DNA of 10,469 bases, from positions 1-10,469 of the forward strand of contig DRTT01000085.1 in NCBI GenBank assembly GCA_011372105.1. Reading direction: 5' to 3'. A program made the position numbers and the translations under genes. Positions 1 through 6,762 of this stretch are shown piece after piece (the first letter of the stretch is position 1; each line of letters begins with the position of its first letter). The DNA comes from Candidatus Aerophobota bacterium (lineage in GTDB: Bacteria; Aerophobota; Aerophobia; Aerophobales; B3-G15). A model generated the notes under the pieces. That model made no database searches and was not told the DNA's origin. It worked only from the letters and a program-made list of their open reading frames with translations.

Positions 1-1
1 A

Positions 2-106
2 AATAGAGCTTGCCCTCTTTGGAATAAAAATGAAAAAGTTTGCTTTAAAGAGGATGATATAGCTTTTAGAGAGGGAAAAGGAAGAGAAGTTAGAGGAGAA
101 ACTTAG
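2..106 (+). CDS. possible C-terminal tail of an upstream gene (partial)
   Basis: The second forward frame is open from the window edge to a TAG at 104-106, giving a 34-residue hydrophilic tail with two cysteines (CPLWNKNEKVC) and a charged end. Its codons (AGA, GGA, AAA, GAA) resemble those of the pyrophosphatase gene downstream. No start is visible, so it could only be the end of a gene lying to the left. The third frame is also open, but only to 62. An open stretch this short can arise by chance, so this is a weak call and no function can be proposed. Confidence 0.2.
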   Translation, partial: NRACPLWNKNEKVCFKEDDIAFREGKGREVRGET

Positions 107-373
107 GGTGAAACCAAAAGGGTAATTGGGGTTATACGACCTTTTAAACTTAAGAAAGACACACTACTCAATTACTCAGTGGGTTAGAGGTCATCTATTT
201 ATATTTTTATATAGCAAAGAGCAAAAATTATCGTTCTCTTCCCTACCTAAGAGATTCACTTCACTATAAGCATAATCATTTTACGTCACGGTGACATTTT
301 AACATATTAACATGTTTTGTCAAATTGCCTGGATAGATGTGCAATTTTTCAATTTTTTGATAGATGGGTCTCC
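107..373. other. AT-rich non-coding region upstream of hppA
   Basis: I see no gene or structured RNA here. The visible elements are short. There is an 11-base palindrome GTCACGGTGAC (285-295) and an 8-base palindrome AACATGTT (309-316). A weak 7-base-pair hairpin (322-328 with 341-347) is followed by a T-rich stretch. A direct repeat GATAGATG occurs at 332-339 and 359-366. Their closeness to the hppA promoter makes some of them candidate regulator sites, but none matches an operator I recognise. Confidence 0.45.
285..295. repeat. 11-base palindrome upstream of hppA promoter
   Basis: GTCAC and GTGAC flank a single central G, forming a perfect inverted repeat about 80 bases upstream of the -35 box of the pyrophosphatase gene. 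The half-sites are of a size that a dimeric regulator could bind. The position is rather far upstream for a repressor, so an activator or chance occurrence is equally possible. Confidence 0.3.
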
Positions 374-401
374 TTGACAAAGGGGAATAGAAGTTTATAA
401 T
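374..401 (+). promoter_or_regulatory. consensus sigma-70 promoter of hppA
   Basis: A perfect -35 box TTGACA (374-379) is separated by 16 bases from a perfect -10 box TATAAT (396-401). Transcription would start near 408 and give a leader of about 43 bases before the hppA start codon, with a strong ribosome site (AAGGAGGAGG, 436-445) near its end. A promoter this close to consensus suggests strong, mainly constitutive expression. Confidence 0.85.
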
Positions 402-450
402 TAGCTCCAATTTTGAAAAAAAATAAGGAGTTGGTAAGGAGGAGGTTAAA

Positions 451-2424
451 ATGCATCTTCAACAAGTTGCGGGAATTGTTCCCTGGATAGGGATAGGAGG
501 AATGATATTTGCTGTTTTGACATACATTTATATAAAAACTCTTCCTCCGGGAAATGAGAAAATGGTAAAAATAGCAGGATACATCCATAATGGGGCAATG
601 GTTTTCTTAAGAAGAGAGTACCAGATAATAGCCATTTTCATGGTTGGAATGTTTATTGTGCTTGCTTCACTTCTTACATTCTGGACAGGTGTTGCCTTTT
701 TGTCTGGTGCAACCTGCTCCATGCTTGCAGGATTTTTGGGAATGAAAGCCTCAACTCGTTCAAGTAGCAGAACCTGTCAGGCAGCTATAAGCGGAGGAAC
801 TCCTCTTGCATTAAGTGTAGCTTTGAGAGGGGGATCTGTAATGGGAATTTCTGTTGCAAGTCTTGGAGTTATCGGACTTGGAATATTCTACTATTTCACA
901 AAAAACCCCATTATCATAAATGGCTTTGCTATGGGAGCAAGTTCTGTTGCTCTTTTTGCCCGTGTTGGCGGAGGAATATATACAAAGAGTGCAGATATTG
1001 GAGCAGACCTTGTGGGAAAAGTGGAGGCAGGCATTCCCGAGGACGACCCTCGAAACCCGGGAGTAATAGCAGACAACGTAGGAGACAACGTGGGAGATAC
1101 AGCGGGTATGGGCGCAGACCTATTCGAATCATACGTGGGATCGGTTGTTGCTACTCTTGCTATTGGCGCAACTCTGGTCAATCCCTTAAAATGGATGTCT
1201 ATTCCTGTATTTCTCATCGGAGCAGGTCTTATTTGCTCAATAATAGGTGTTCTGTCTATAGGTATACTTAAAAAAATCTCCCCTCAGTCAGCTTTAAGAT
1301 ATGCCACCTATGTAAGTGCAATTCTTTTTATTATAAGCTCTTATCTCATAACAAAAGGAATTTTAGGAAGGATAAACGAATTCTGGGCAATTTTGTGTGG
1401 ACTTATTGCAGGAATTTTAATTGGACTTGAAAGTGAATACTTTACCTCAGGTCCTCCAATAAAGGCAATTGCAAAAAGCAGTCAATTTGGAGCAGCTCCC
1501 AACATAATAAGCGGACTTTCTGTAGGCTTTGCAAGTACAATTCTTCCCATAATTACAATATGTATCGCTATATATCTTGCTTACCATTTTAGCGGTCTTT
1601 ACGGCATTGCTATATCTGCAGTTGGAATGCTTTCTACCATAGGAATAGTTATGTCTACGGACTCTTATGGTCCTATTGCTGATAATGCAGGAGGAATTGC
1701 TGAGATGTCAGGTGCGGGAGAAAATATTAGAAAAATAACAGATAAATTAGATGCTCTTGGAAACACCACCGCAGCTATTGGTAAAGGATTTGCCATAGGA
1801 TCTGCTGCCTTAACTGCTCTTGCACTTTTTTCTGCCTATCAAAAAACGACAGGTCTCAAAGCCATAGATCTTACCAATTCCTCAACCGTAATCGGTCTTT
1901 TAATCGGCGCTGCCATGCCCTTCCTCATAGCCTTTTTAACTCTTGGGGCAGTGGGAAAAGTTTCTGGGGAAATGGTAGAAGAGATAAGAAGACAATTTAG
2001 AGAGATAAAAGGTCTCCTTGAAGGAAAAGCAGAAGCTGACTCTGAAAGGTGTGTTGACATTGTAACAAGAGGAGCGCTGAAGCAGATGGTAATCCCTGGA
2101 GTATCAGCTGTTGGTGTTCCACTTATAGTTGGGTTTTTCCTGGGAGCAGAAACTCTTGGTGGATTTCTTGCCGGAGCAACTGCCTGTGGAGTTCTTCTCG
2201 GAATAATGATGGCAAATGGTGGTGCTGCCTGGGACAATGCTAAAAAGTGGATAGAAGAAGGGAACCTTGGAGGAAAAGGCTCGGAAACTCACAAGGCATC
2301 GGTTGTAGGAGATACTGTGGGAGACCCTCTCAAAGATACAACAGGTCCCTCAATGAATATTCTCATTAAATTAATGGCTGTTGTATCTTTGGTCTTCGCT
2401 CCACTTATTATGGCTATAAAATAG
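451..2424 (+). CDS. hppA: K+-dependent membrane pyrophosphatase (Na+- or H+-pumping)
   Basis: Integral membrane pump that couples hydrolysis of pyrophosphate to export of Na+ or H+. The 657 residues, almost all hydrophobic helices, are near the usual bacterial length. Pyrophosphate/Mg2+ residues are visible in the cytoplasmic loops: D182, D186, K190 and E192, then D198/D199, D208, D212 and D216, and near the C-terminus D621, D625, K628 and D629. In GNTTAAIG (437-444) an Ala stands where K+-independent enzymes have Lys (A441) and Gly where they have Thr (G444), which is the K+-dependent type. The gate motif DLFESY (223-228) carries D223 and E226, equivalent to the Asp/Glu pair of the Thermotoga maritima Na+ pump. 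Na+ transport is therefore my inference, although some K+-dependent H+ pumps share this Glu. The ATG follows an excellent Shine-Dalgarno site. The gene is monocistronic and converges on the reverse-strand operon with only 13 bases between them. Confidence 0.97.
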   Translation: MHLQQVAGIVPWIGIGGMIFAVLTYIYIKTLPPGNEKMVKIAGYIHNGAMVFLRREYQIIAIFMVGMFIVLASLLTFWTGVAFLSGATCSMLAGFLGMKASTRSSSRTCQAAISGGTPLALSVALRGGSVMGISVASLGVIGLGIFYYFTKNPIIINGFAMGASSVALFARVGGGIYTKSADIGADLVGKVEAGIPEDDPRNPGVIADNVGDNVGDTAGMGADLFESYVGSVVATLAIGATLVNPLKWMSIPVFLIGAGLICSIIGVLSIGILKKISPQSALRYATYVSAILFIISSYLITKGILGRINEFWAILCGLIAGILIGLESEYFTSGPPIKAIAKSSQFGAAPNIISGLSVGFASTILPIITICIAIYLAYHFSGLYGIAISAVGMLSTIGIVMSTDSYGPIADNAGGIAEMSGAGENIRKITDKLDALGNTTAAIGKGFAIGSAALTALALFSAYQKTTGLKAIDLTNSSTVIGLLIGAAMPFLIAFLTLGAVGKVSGEMVEEIRRQFREIKGLLEGKAEADSERCVDIVTRGALKQMVIPGVSAVGVPLIVGFFLGAETLGGFLAGATACGVLLGIMMANGGAAWDNAKKWIEEGNLGGKGSETHKASVVGDTVGDPLKDTTGPSMNILIKLMAVVSLVFAPLIMAIK

Positions 2425-2437
2425 AGAGAAAAACAGG

Positions 2438-2716
2438 TTATCCTCCAGCGACAGGAGGAAAAATATGAATTACATCTTTTTCTTTTAACTGGACAGTAGG
2501 GAAGTCTTTTTTACCTATTATCCTATCATTAAGAATCAGAATGTAATAATCTTTGATATAACCATCTTCTCCTATAACCCAGGTGGAGAAGTTATTTCCT
2601 AATTTGTCTTTAAGAACCTTAATGAGTTCGTGCATATTGTCTGCATTGATAGTAATCTCGTTCTTTCCAATCTTTTCTTTTAAACTGGCATAGAATTTCA
2701 CTTTCACCTCAGACAT
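2438..2716 (-). CDS. MoaD/ThiS-like ubiquitin-fold protein ending in Gly-Gly
   Basis: A 92-residue beta-grasp protein of the MoaD/ThiS family. The N-terminal strand [14 protein letters not shown] is typical of MoaD, the middle carries the LILNDRIIG strand, and the C-terminus is HIFPPVAGG. The terminal Gly-Gly is the group that an E1-like enzyme (MoeB/ThiF) adenylates and converts to a thiocarboxylate for sulfur transfer, as in molybdopterin or thiamine synthesis. No MoaE, MoeB or ThiF is in the window, so it could be a dedicated carrier (molybdenum/tungsten cofactor, another sulfur pathway) or a protein modifier. It is the last gene of the operon, 14 bases after the VWA gene, with its own ribosome site AAAGGAG 7 bases before the ATG. 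Family is confident; pathway is not. Confidence 0.9.
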   Translation of the reverse strand: MSEVKVKFYASLKEKIGKNEITINADNMHELIKVLKDKLGNNFSTWVIGEDGYIKDYYILILNDRIIGKKDFPTVQLKEKDVIHIFPPVAGG

Positions 2717-2730
2717 TTTTAAACTCCTTT

Positions 2731-3888
2731 TTACAAACCTCCACCGAAGAAAAAGCTTGAGCCTTTTATATTCTTCGTCAGGTCTACCATAAGTTCAGCA
2801 ATATCCTCTTTATTTTTAACAGTTACCACCACTGCTCCAAAGCTTTGCATATCCTTTCCCACTTTTGTTTCTTTTCCAATTTGGATAAAGCAGGTATAGT
2901 GAGGTTGAATTATCTCTTCTACCTCATTTCTAATCCTCCCCCAATTATATATTTCTCCATCAGAAAGAATAATAACAAGACATGGCTCGTGAAAAAGCTC
3001 TCTCCTTAAAACATCTACATCAATCTCTGTTCCTCCAAATTGAGGAGTGAGTGCATGTCTTTTTAGCTGAGAAATTTCATTATAAGTTTTCCATCCACTT
3101 GCTCTCGTGGTATCAGAAAAATTTATAACATTCCACATAATAGAAGATGCAAGCCCTTCTGCCTCCAGATACTTTATTATTCCATACAGCCCTAAAAGAG
3201 CATAATGATAGCCACTTCTTTCACCCCAGGGGATAGCTGATGACTGATATCCTCCATTTCGCATGGATCCAGAGGTATCAAGGAGAAGACAGATATCCGG
3301 AAAACTTTTTTCACTCACACCACAGGGCACGTTAATGTAATAGTGGTGCTGAGAAACTTGAAAATTTACCATCTTTCCCAGAAATTTCTTAAATGGACTG
3401 AAAGGATCAATTATTATTCTGTTGAAATTTATCCTGTCTGGTTTATGTTTTTTAGGGTCATAGTTTTCATACCCATAATCTACCACAGGTAAACCAAGTC
3501 TTCTTTTATTTAAGCGAGCATTCACATGAATCTGGGGTGCAAGGCTTTCGTAAACCGCATCAAGTCTCTCATAGCAAACATTATAACTGTAAAAACCTGC
3601 TCTTCCAGCAGAACTTGAAAGTGTGTAAAAAAGAGGTCTTGCCTTTGTTTGTCTTGCAAAACTGTAATAGTGACGCTGCCTGAGAATTTTCAAAATCTCA
3701 AGTATTAACTCCTGATCAATATTACCCTGTCCACCCGGTTTTCCTTTATCCTGAAGATGCTCTTTTCTGGTGGAGAGAGAAATATCTTTTGCTGTTGAAA
3801 CTGGAGGTTTCTCATTCTCTCTCCTTGGGGGTATCCTCCAGGGGAGTCTATTTAAAGGAATCTCAAAAAATCTCTTGTATTTTCTCAT
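2731..3888 (-). CDS. VWA domain protein (MoxR partner, CoxE/NorD-like role)
   Basis: A 385-residue soluble protein with a C-terminal von Willebrand A domain from about residue 195. The metal-ion-dependent adhesion site is complete: D204-T-S206-G-S208 in DTSGSM, T287 in FGGTEID, and D310 in LSDGE. The N-terminal 190 residues are basic and proline-rich at first, then match nothing I can name. There is no signal peptide, so it acts in the cytoplasm. Its start overlaps the end of the MoxR-type ATPase by 4 bases (ATGA), the classic arrangement for a MoxR ATPase and the VWA protein that links it to its client. NorD and CoxE are examples that help insert metal centres. The C-terminus is oddly glycine-rich (FFFGGGL). 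The client enzyme is not in this window. Confidence 0.88.
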   Translation of the reverse strand: MRKYKRFFEIPLNRLPWRIPPRRENEKPPVSTAKDISLSTRKEHLQDKGKPGGQGNIDQELILEILKILRQRHYYSFARQTKARPLFYTLSSSAGRAGFYSYNVCYERLDAVYESLAPQIHVNARLNKRRLGLPVVDYGYENYDPKKHKPDRINFNRIIIDPFSPFKKFLGKMVNFQVSQHHYYINVPCGVSEKSFPDICLLLDTSGSMRNGGYQSSAIPWGERSGYHYALLGLYGIIKYLEAEGLASSIMWNVINFSDTTRASGWKTYNEISQLKRHALTPQFGGTEIDVDVLRRELFHEPCLVIILSDGEIYNWGRIRNEVEEIIQPHYTCFIQIGKETKVGKDMQSFGAVVVTVKNKEDIAELMVDLTKNIKGSSFFFGGGL

Positions 3889-5192
3889 TTTATAGCTCTC
3901 ATAAAAGGATATTTACTTGTAACCTCTTCATTTTTTAAATCTTTAAGGAGGGAAGGATATTCCTTTCCAACCATGTTTATCTCCTCAAGTAGCTCAGTGA
4001 AAAAGCCCCAATCCTCTTTAAATCTTTCCTTTATTTCCTCATTTAGCTTTCCCCTGAGAGCAAAATTCACAGCTACTTTTGCCTCTTCTTTTTTCTCAAG
4101 AAACTTTTTATTTATCCTTCTTATTATCTCGTCAAGAGCAAGATTAGGATTGCTAAAATGAGAGTTTCTCACCCAGATAAGATCAAGTATACCAGCGTAA
4201 GGTGCAACAAGACGAAAAGCTTCAAGAATTTCTCTATAAGTCACAATACCGTCCCCTTTCTCTCTTTTTGCATCGGCTGCTAAGCGAAGAGCAGGGGCAA
4301 GAGCTGCTACAGCCTCAATTGTTCGCTCAGAAAGCGGACGAACATACCCACAGCTTTCCTCTCTTAATCTTACGCAATTTCTCTGTTTGCAAACCATGGG
4401 TATAGCGTACGATATCAATCTCTTACTCTTTTTAATAATACACCAGTCAAGTCCTCTTTTAAGGTAAAGAAGAGCCACATAAGCATCAAGGTCGAATCTT
4501 TCCTCTCTCATAGACTTAAGTTCCTCACATATCTGTTTCACCTGTTCAGTACAATCTTCCTTTTCACCCCTTGCAAGTTTTGGATTTTTCCCCCAGGGTG
4601 AGGTTATTATCTCAAGATCGTCTCTAACTTTAGTCGGGTAATTATCAATATTTATTACCAGAGAAAACCTGTCCAGAATGGCATCATCCATTTCAAAGGT
4701 TCCACCGTATCTTTCATTTTTTACATTAGCAGAGGCTATGGTGATGTGAAAACCGTCACCTAAGGTTACAGGTTTTCCTTCACATTCTATATATCCATCA
4801 CACATATGAAAAAACTCATTTTGAATTATGGGTGGGGTGCGATTTATCTCATCAATTTGAGTGAGAGGAGCTTTTACCTGAGGTGATAGTTCTTTCTTAA
4901 ATGTTTTTATATTAAAAAGCTCATAAAGCTCTTTTGCTTTCATGTCTGGCCTTGCTCTTATGTATGTTCCCTTCCCACCAAACAGAGAATTATTTATATC
5001 CTCCATAAGTTGAGTTTTCCCCTCTCCCCTTTCTCCTATAAGCAAGATGTTAAGCTCGCTCCATATTCCGGCTTTTATCACATCCTCTATTGTAAGAAAA
5101 ACTCCATCAATACTTACAACAGGGGTAGAATTTCTGTATACGGGAAATCTTGGCAGGCTGTTAACTATTTTTAAAAGTTTTTTATATCTCAT
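3885..5192 (-). CDS. MoxR-type AAA+ ATPase
   Basis: A 435-residue AAA+ ATPase of the MoxR/RavA group. Visible are Walker A GERGEGKT (53-60), Walker B QIDEIN with D114 and E115, sensor 1 TIASAN (N156), an arginine finger in DAILDRF (R175), and a sensor-2-like region RPLSERT (285-291). MoxR proteins act as chaperones that remodel or load cofactors into client proteins with a VWA partner, which here is the next gene (4-base overlap). The start overlaps the Mut7-C gene by 11 bases and has only a weak purine-rich ribosome site, so translation is probably coupled. Four cysteines (C251, C268, C273, C281) lie together in the lid region just before sensor 2, an unusual feature that could bind a metal or Fe-S cluster. 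The charged helical tail after residue 345 is extra to the core. Confidence 0.9.
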   Translation of the reverse strand: MRYKKLLKIVNSLPRFPVYRNSTPVVSIDGVFLTIEDVIKAGIWSELNILLIGERGEGKTQLMEDINNSLFGGKGTYIRARPDMKAKELYELFNIKTFKKELSPQVKAPLTQIDEINRTPPIIQNEFFHMCDGYIECEGKPVTLGDGFHITIASANVKNERYGGTFEMDDAILDRFSLVINIDNYPTKVRDDLEIITSPWGKNPKLARGEKEDCTEQVKQICEELKSMREERFDLDAYVALLYLKRGLDWCIIKKSKRLISYAIPMVCKQRNCVRLREESCGYVRPLSERTIEAVAALAPALRLAADAKREKGDGIVTYREILEAFRLVAPYAGILDLIWVRNSHFSNPNLALDEIIRRINKKFLEKKEEAKVAVNFALRGKLNEEIKERFKEDWGFFTELLEEINMVGKEYPSLLKDLKNEEVTSKYPFMRAIK

Positions 5193-5658
5193 TTTCTTCT
5201 TTCAAAAGGCTTTTTATCTTTTCCCTGATCTTGTTGTGATGAGAGCCTTCCCAATAAAGTCTCCCACACTCAGGACATTGGTAAAAAGAGGAAGAATTTC
5301 TGTAAGCATATGAAGGAACCAGATTTTTTATTTTCGAGTTATCATTAACTTTCTCCACAATCTTATTACAGTAAACACACCTTGAGAAAAGACCCTCCCA
5401 TGGGTTAAGATTTAAAGTTCTTATCACTATCTTAAGCTGTTCATAAGGATCTGAGGAAGATAAAAACAAAAGATTCTCTCCCTTGTTTCTACAGGCAAGT
5501 TCATTATCTTTTGTTAAAATAACCCTCCCCTCCTCTTTTGCCTTCTTAACAAGGTCCTCATCCGGTATTGAGGGATAATAGAGAGTGTCAAATCCCATGA
5601 GTCTGAGCCAGCGAGCAAGTTTGCCCAGCATTGAATCAGCAATAAACTTTATTGCCAT
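5182..5658 (-). CDS. Mut7-C family predicted RNase with zinc ribbon
   Basis: A 158-residue protein matching the Mut7-C (DUF82) family, a PIN-like nuclease fold joined to a zinc ribbon, named for the C-terminus of the animal exonuclease Mut-7. The N-terminus FIADSMLGKLARWLRLMGFD carries the conserved acidic D8 and D24. ILTKDNEL supplies D51, and D70 is a possible further acidic residue. The zinc ribbon uses C94/C97 (CVYC) and C128/C131 (CPEC), followed by the typical GRLYWEGSHHNKI. The expected activity is metal-dependent RNA cleavage in the cytoplasm, but few members have been tested. The ATG overlaps the preceding stop by one base (TAATG), and an AGAGGA site lies upstream. The usual N-terminal ubiquitin-like domain of some relatives is absent, yet a separate ubiquitin-fold protein is encoded three genes downstream. 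Confidence 0.92.
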   Translation of the reverse strand: MAIKFIADSMLGKLARWLRLMGFDTLYYPSIPDEDLVKKAKEEGRVILTKDNELACRNKGENLLFLSSSDPYEQLKIVIRTLNLNPWEGLFSRCVYCNKIVEKVNDNSKIKNLVPSYAYRNSSSFYQCPECGRLYWEGSHHNKIREKIKSLLKEENEI

Positions 5659-6212
5659 TAATAAATAATCCTCTTTACCCTCAAATAGTCAGGCTGTTGC
5701 ATTTTTTCCAGCTCTTTTTTGACAAAATTTAACCCAACAACACACACATCAAAGTTGTCAGCCAATTTTCTGAAAAGAAGAGCCTCCTTTTTGTACTCTC
5801 CGCAATCAAACTGAGCAACAATCCTGTAGGACTCTTTACCCACATTTATATACTCTCTAAAATGATCAATCCATATAACGCCAGCCCTTTTCCTCAAACT
5901 CTCAGGAAACATCCCGGTAAAAAAGAGAGTATAATCTCCTATGTGCTTTCTAACTTCTCTTTCCCTTTCAAGTGACTCAGCTCGAGAAGTCAGGTCAGAT
6001 TCTGCCAGCATTTCTCCTATATCCTCCAGCCTCTTTCCACGAGAGTCCCTTATCTTATAAAGATTGTCCACATGAGTAAATTCTATAAGGAGATTGGAAA
6101 TGTAAAAAGTGATGTAAGGATCATACAGCCCCAGATATTCACAGAAACTTCGCTCCACAAGAGCAGTGAAAAGTTTACTCAGAGGGTGTGCTCTGGGAAT
6201 TGTTTTTCTCAT
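5658..6212 (-). CDS. conserved hypothetical protein, function unknown
   Basis: A 184-residue soluble protein, mostly predicted helix, without signal peptide or membrane segment. It has an N-terminal HPLSKLFTALVERSF segment, then LLIEFTHVDNLY (41-52), a charged stretch SLEREREVRKHIGDYTLFF (80-98), and a motif YRIVAQFDCGEYKKEALLFRKL (129-150). It resembles an uncharacterised family that I believe occurs in several bacterial phyla, but I cannot give it a name or activity. The ATG is preceded by GGGAGGGG at a normal distance. It is tightly linked to the Mut7-C RNase gene by a TAATG overlap and separated from recX by 35 bases, so it may work with the RNase. It has no recognisable catalytic signature, though H47, H90 and H117 could bind metal. 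Confidence 0.85.
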   Translation of the reverse strand: MRKTIPRAHPLSKLFTALVERSFCEYLGLYDPYITFYISNLLIEFTHVDNLYKIRDSRGKRLEDIGEMLAESDLTSRAESLEREREVRKHIGDYTLFFTGMFPESLRKRAGVIWIDHFREYINVGKESYRIVAQFDCGEYKKEALLFRKLADNFDVCVVGLNFVKKELEKMQQPDYLRVKRIIY

Positions 6213-6247
6213 CTAAGCTACCCCCCTCCCTGTATTATGATAAGAAT

Positions 6248-6751
6248 TTATTCATAAAAATCAAGACTTGTCTCTTCTCTAATTATCTTTTCTATAACAG
6301 AGTAGGAAAAGCCACGGTGGGAAAGAAACCTATAAATTCTTGAAATTTGCTTAAAATTTTCTTCTCTTTTCACTGTTTTTTTAATAGGAAGATATCTTTT
6401 CTTGAAAAGGAGTCTCCTTGCTATTTCTTCCTCGCCAACTTTACAAAAAATCTCCCTTAGGACCTTATCTATTATGGATTCTGGAATACCCCTTAATTTT
6501 AAGAGCGATTTTATTTTATTTTGACCAAATCCTCTTTTAATCCTGGAGAGAGAAAATCTCTCAGCAAATCCTTCATCATCTATAAATTTTTTCTCCTCAA
6601 GATAAGTTACAACTTCTTCAATCACTGAGAGAGGATAACCCTTTTTACAAAGTTTTTCTTTTATCTCTTTTTTACTCAAATCACGATATCTCAAAAGATA
6701 AAAAACATAGTTTCTGATTTCTTTAAAAGTCTTGCTTTTTTCTTCTAACAT
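6248..6751 (-). CDS. recX: RecX family regulatory protein
   Basis: A 167-residue basic, all-helical protein with the three tandem three-helix repeats of RecX: about residues 16-66 (LSKKEIKEKLCKKGYP, then the typical FIDDEGFAERF), about 70-100 (GFGQNKIKSLLKLRGIP), and about 135-160 (RFLSHRGFSYSVIEKII). RecX binds RecA filaments and limits their growth, adjusting recombination and the SOS response. recA itself is not in the window. The start codon at 6751 is the first possible one, because an in-frame TAG lies three codons upstream. The only good Shine-Dalgarno sequence (GAGGAGG) is about 20 bases away, inside the end of pilT, so initiation probably depends on ribosomes finishing pilT 11 bases upstream. 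Confidence 0.9.
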   Translation of the reverse strand: MLEEKSKTFKEIRNYVFYLLRYRDLSKKEIKEKLCKKGYPLSVIEEVVTYLEEKKFIDDEGFAERFSLSRIKRGFGQNKIKSLLKLRGIPESIIDKVLREIFCKVGEEEIARRLLFKKRYLPIKKTVKREENFKQISRIYRFLSHRGFSYSVIEKIIREETSLDFYE

Positions 6752-6762
6752 TATCGTCTAAG

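Noticed and set aside
175..189. Sequence resembling a tRNA D-arm (CTCAGTGGGTTAGAG)
   Set aside because: No acceptor stem, anticodon arm or T-arm with the GTTCRANYC motif can be found around it.
322..360. Hairpin 322-328/341-347 followed by T-rich DNA as a terminator for an upstream gene
   Set aside because: The stem is only 7 pairs, mostly A-T, with a 12-base loop, and the proposed upstream gene would end over 200 bases earlier.
891..1217. Open reverse-strand frame of about 108 codons inside hppA
   Set aside because: It is a shadow of the pyrophosphatase gene, whose motifs are all encoded on the forward strand in this stretch. The same holds for the other antisense frames within hppA and the forward frames within the operon.
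2429..2459. Inverted repeat TCCTCC (2441-2446) and GGAGGA (2454-2459) between the convergent genes, a possible shared terminator
   Set aside because: The stem lies in the last codons of the MoaD-like gene, explained by its Pro-Pro and Gly-Gly codons. On the forward strand no T-tract follows, and on the reverse strand the run of five Ts comes 7 bases too late for a standard terminator.
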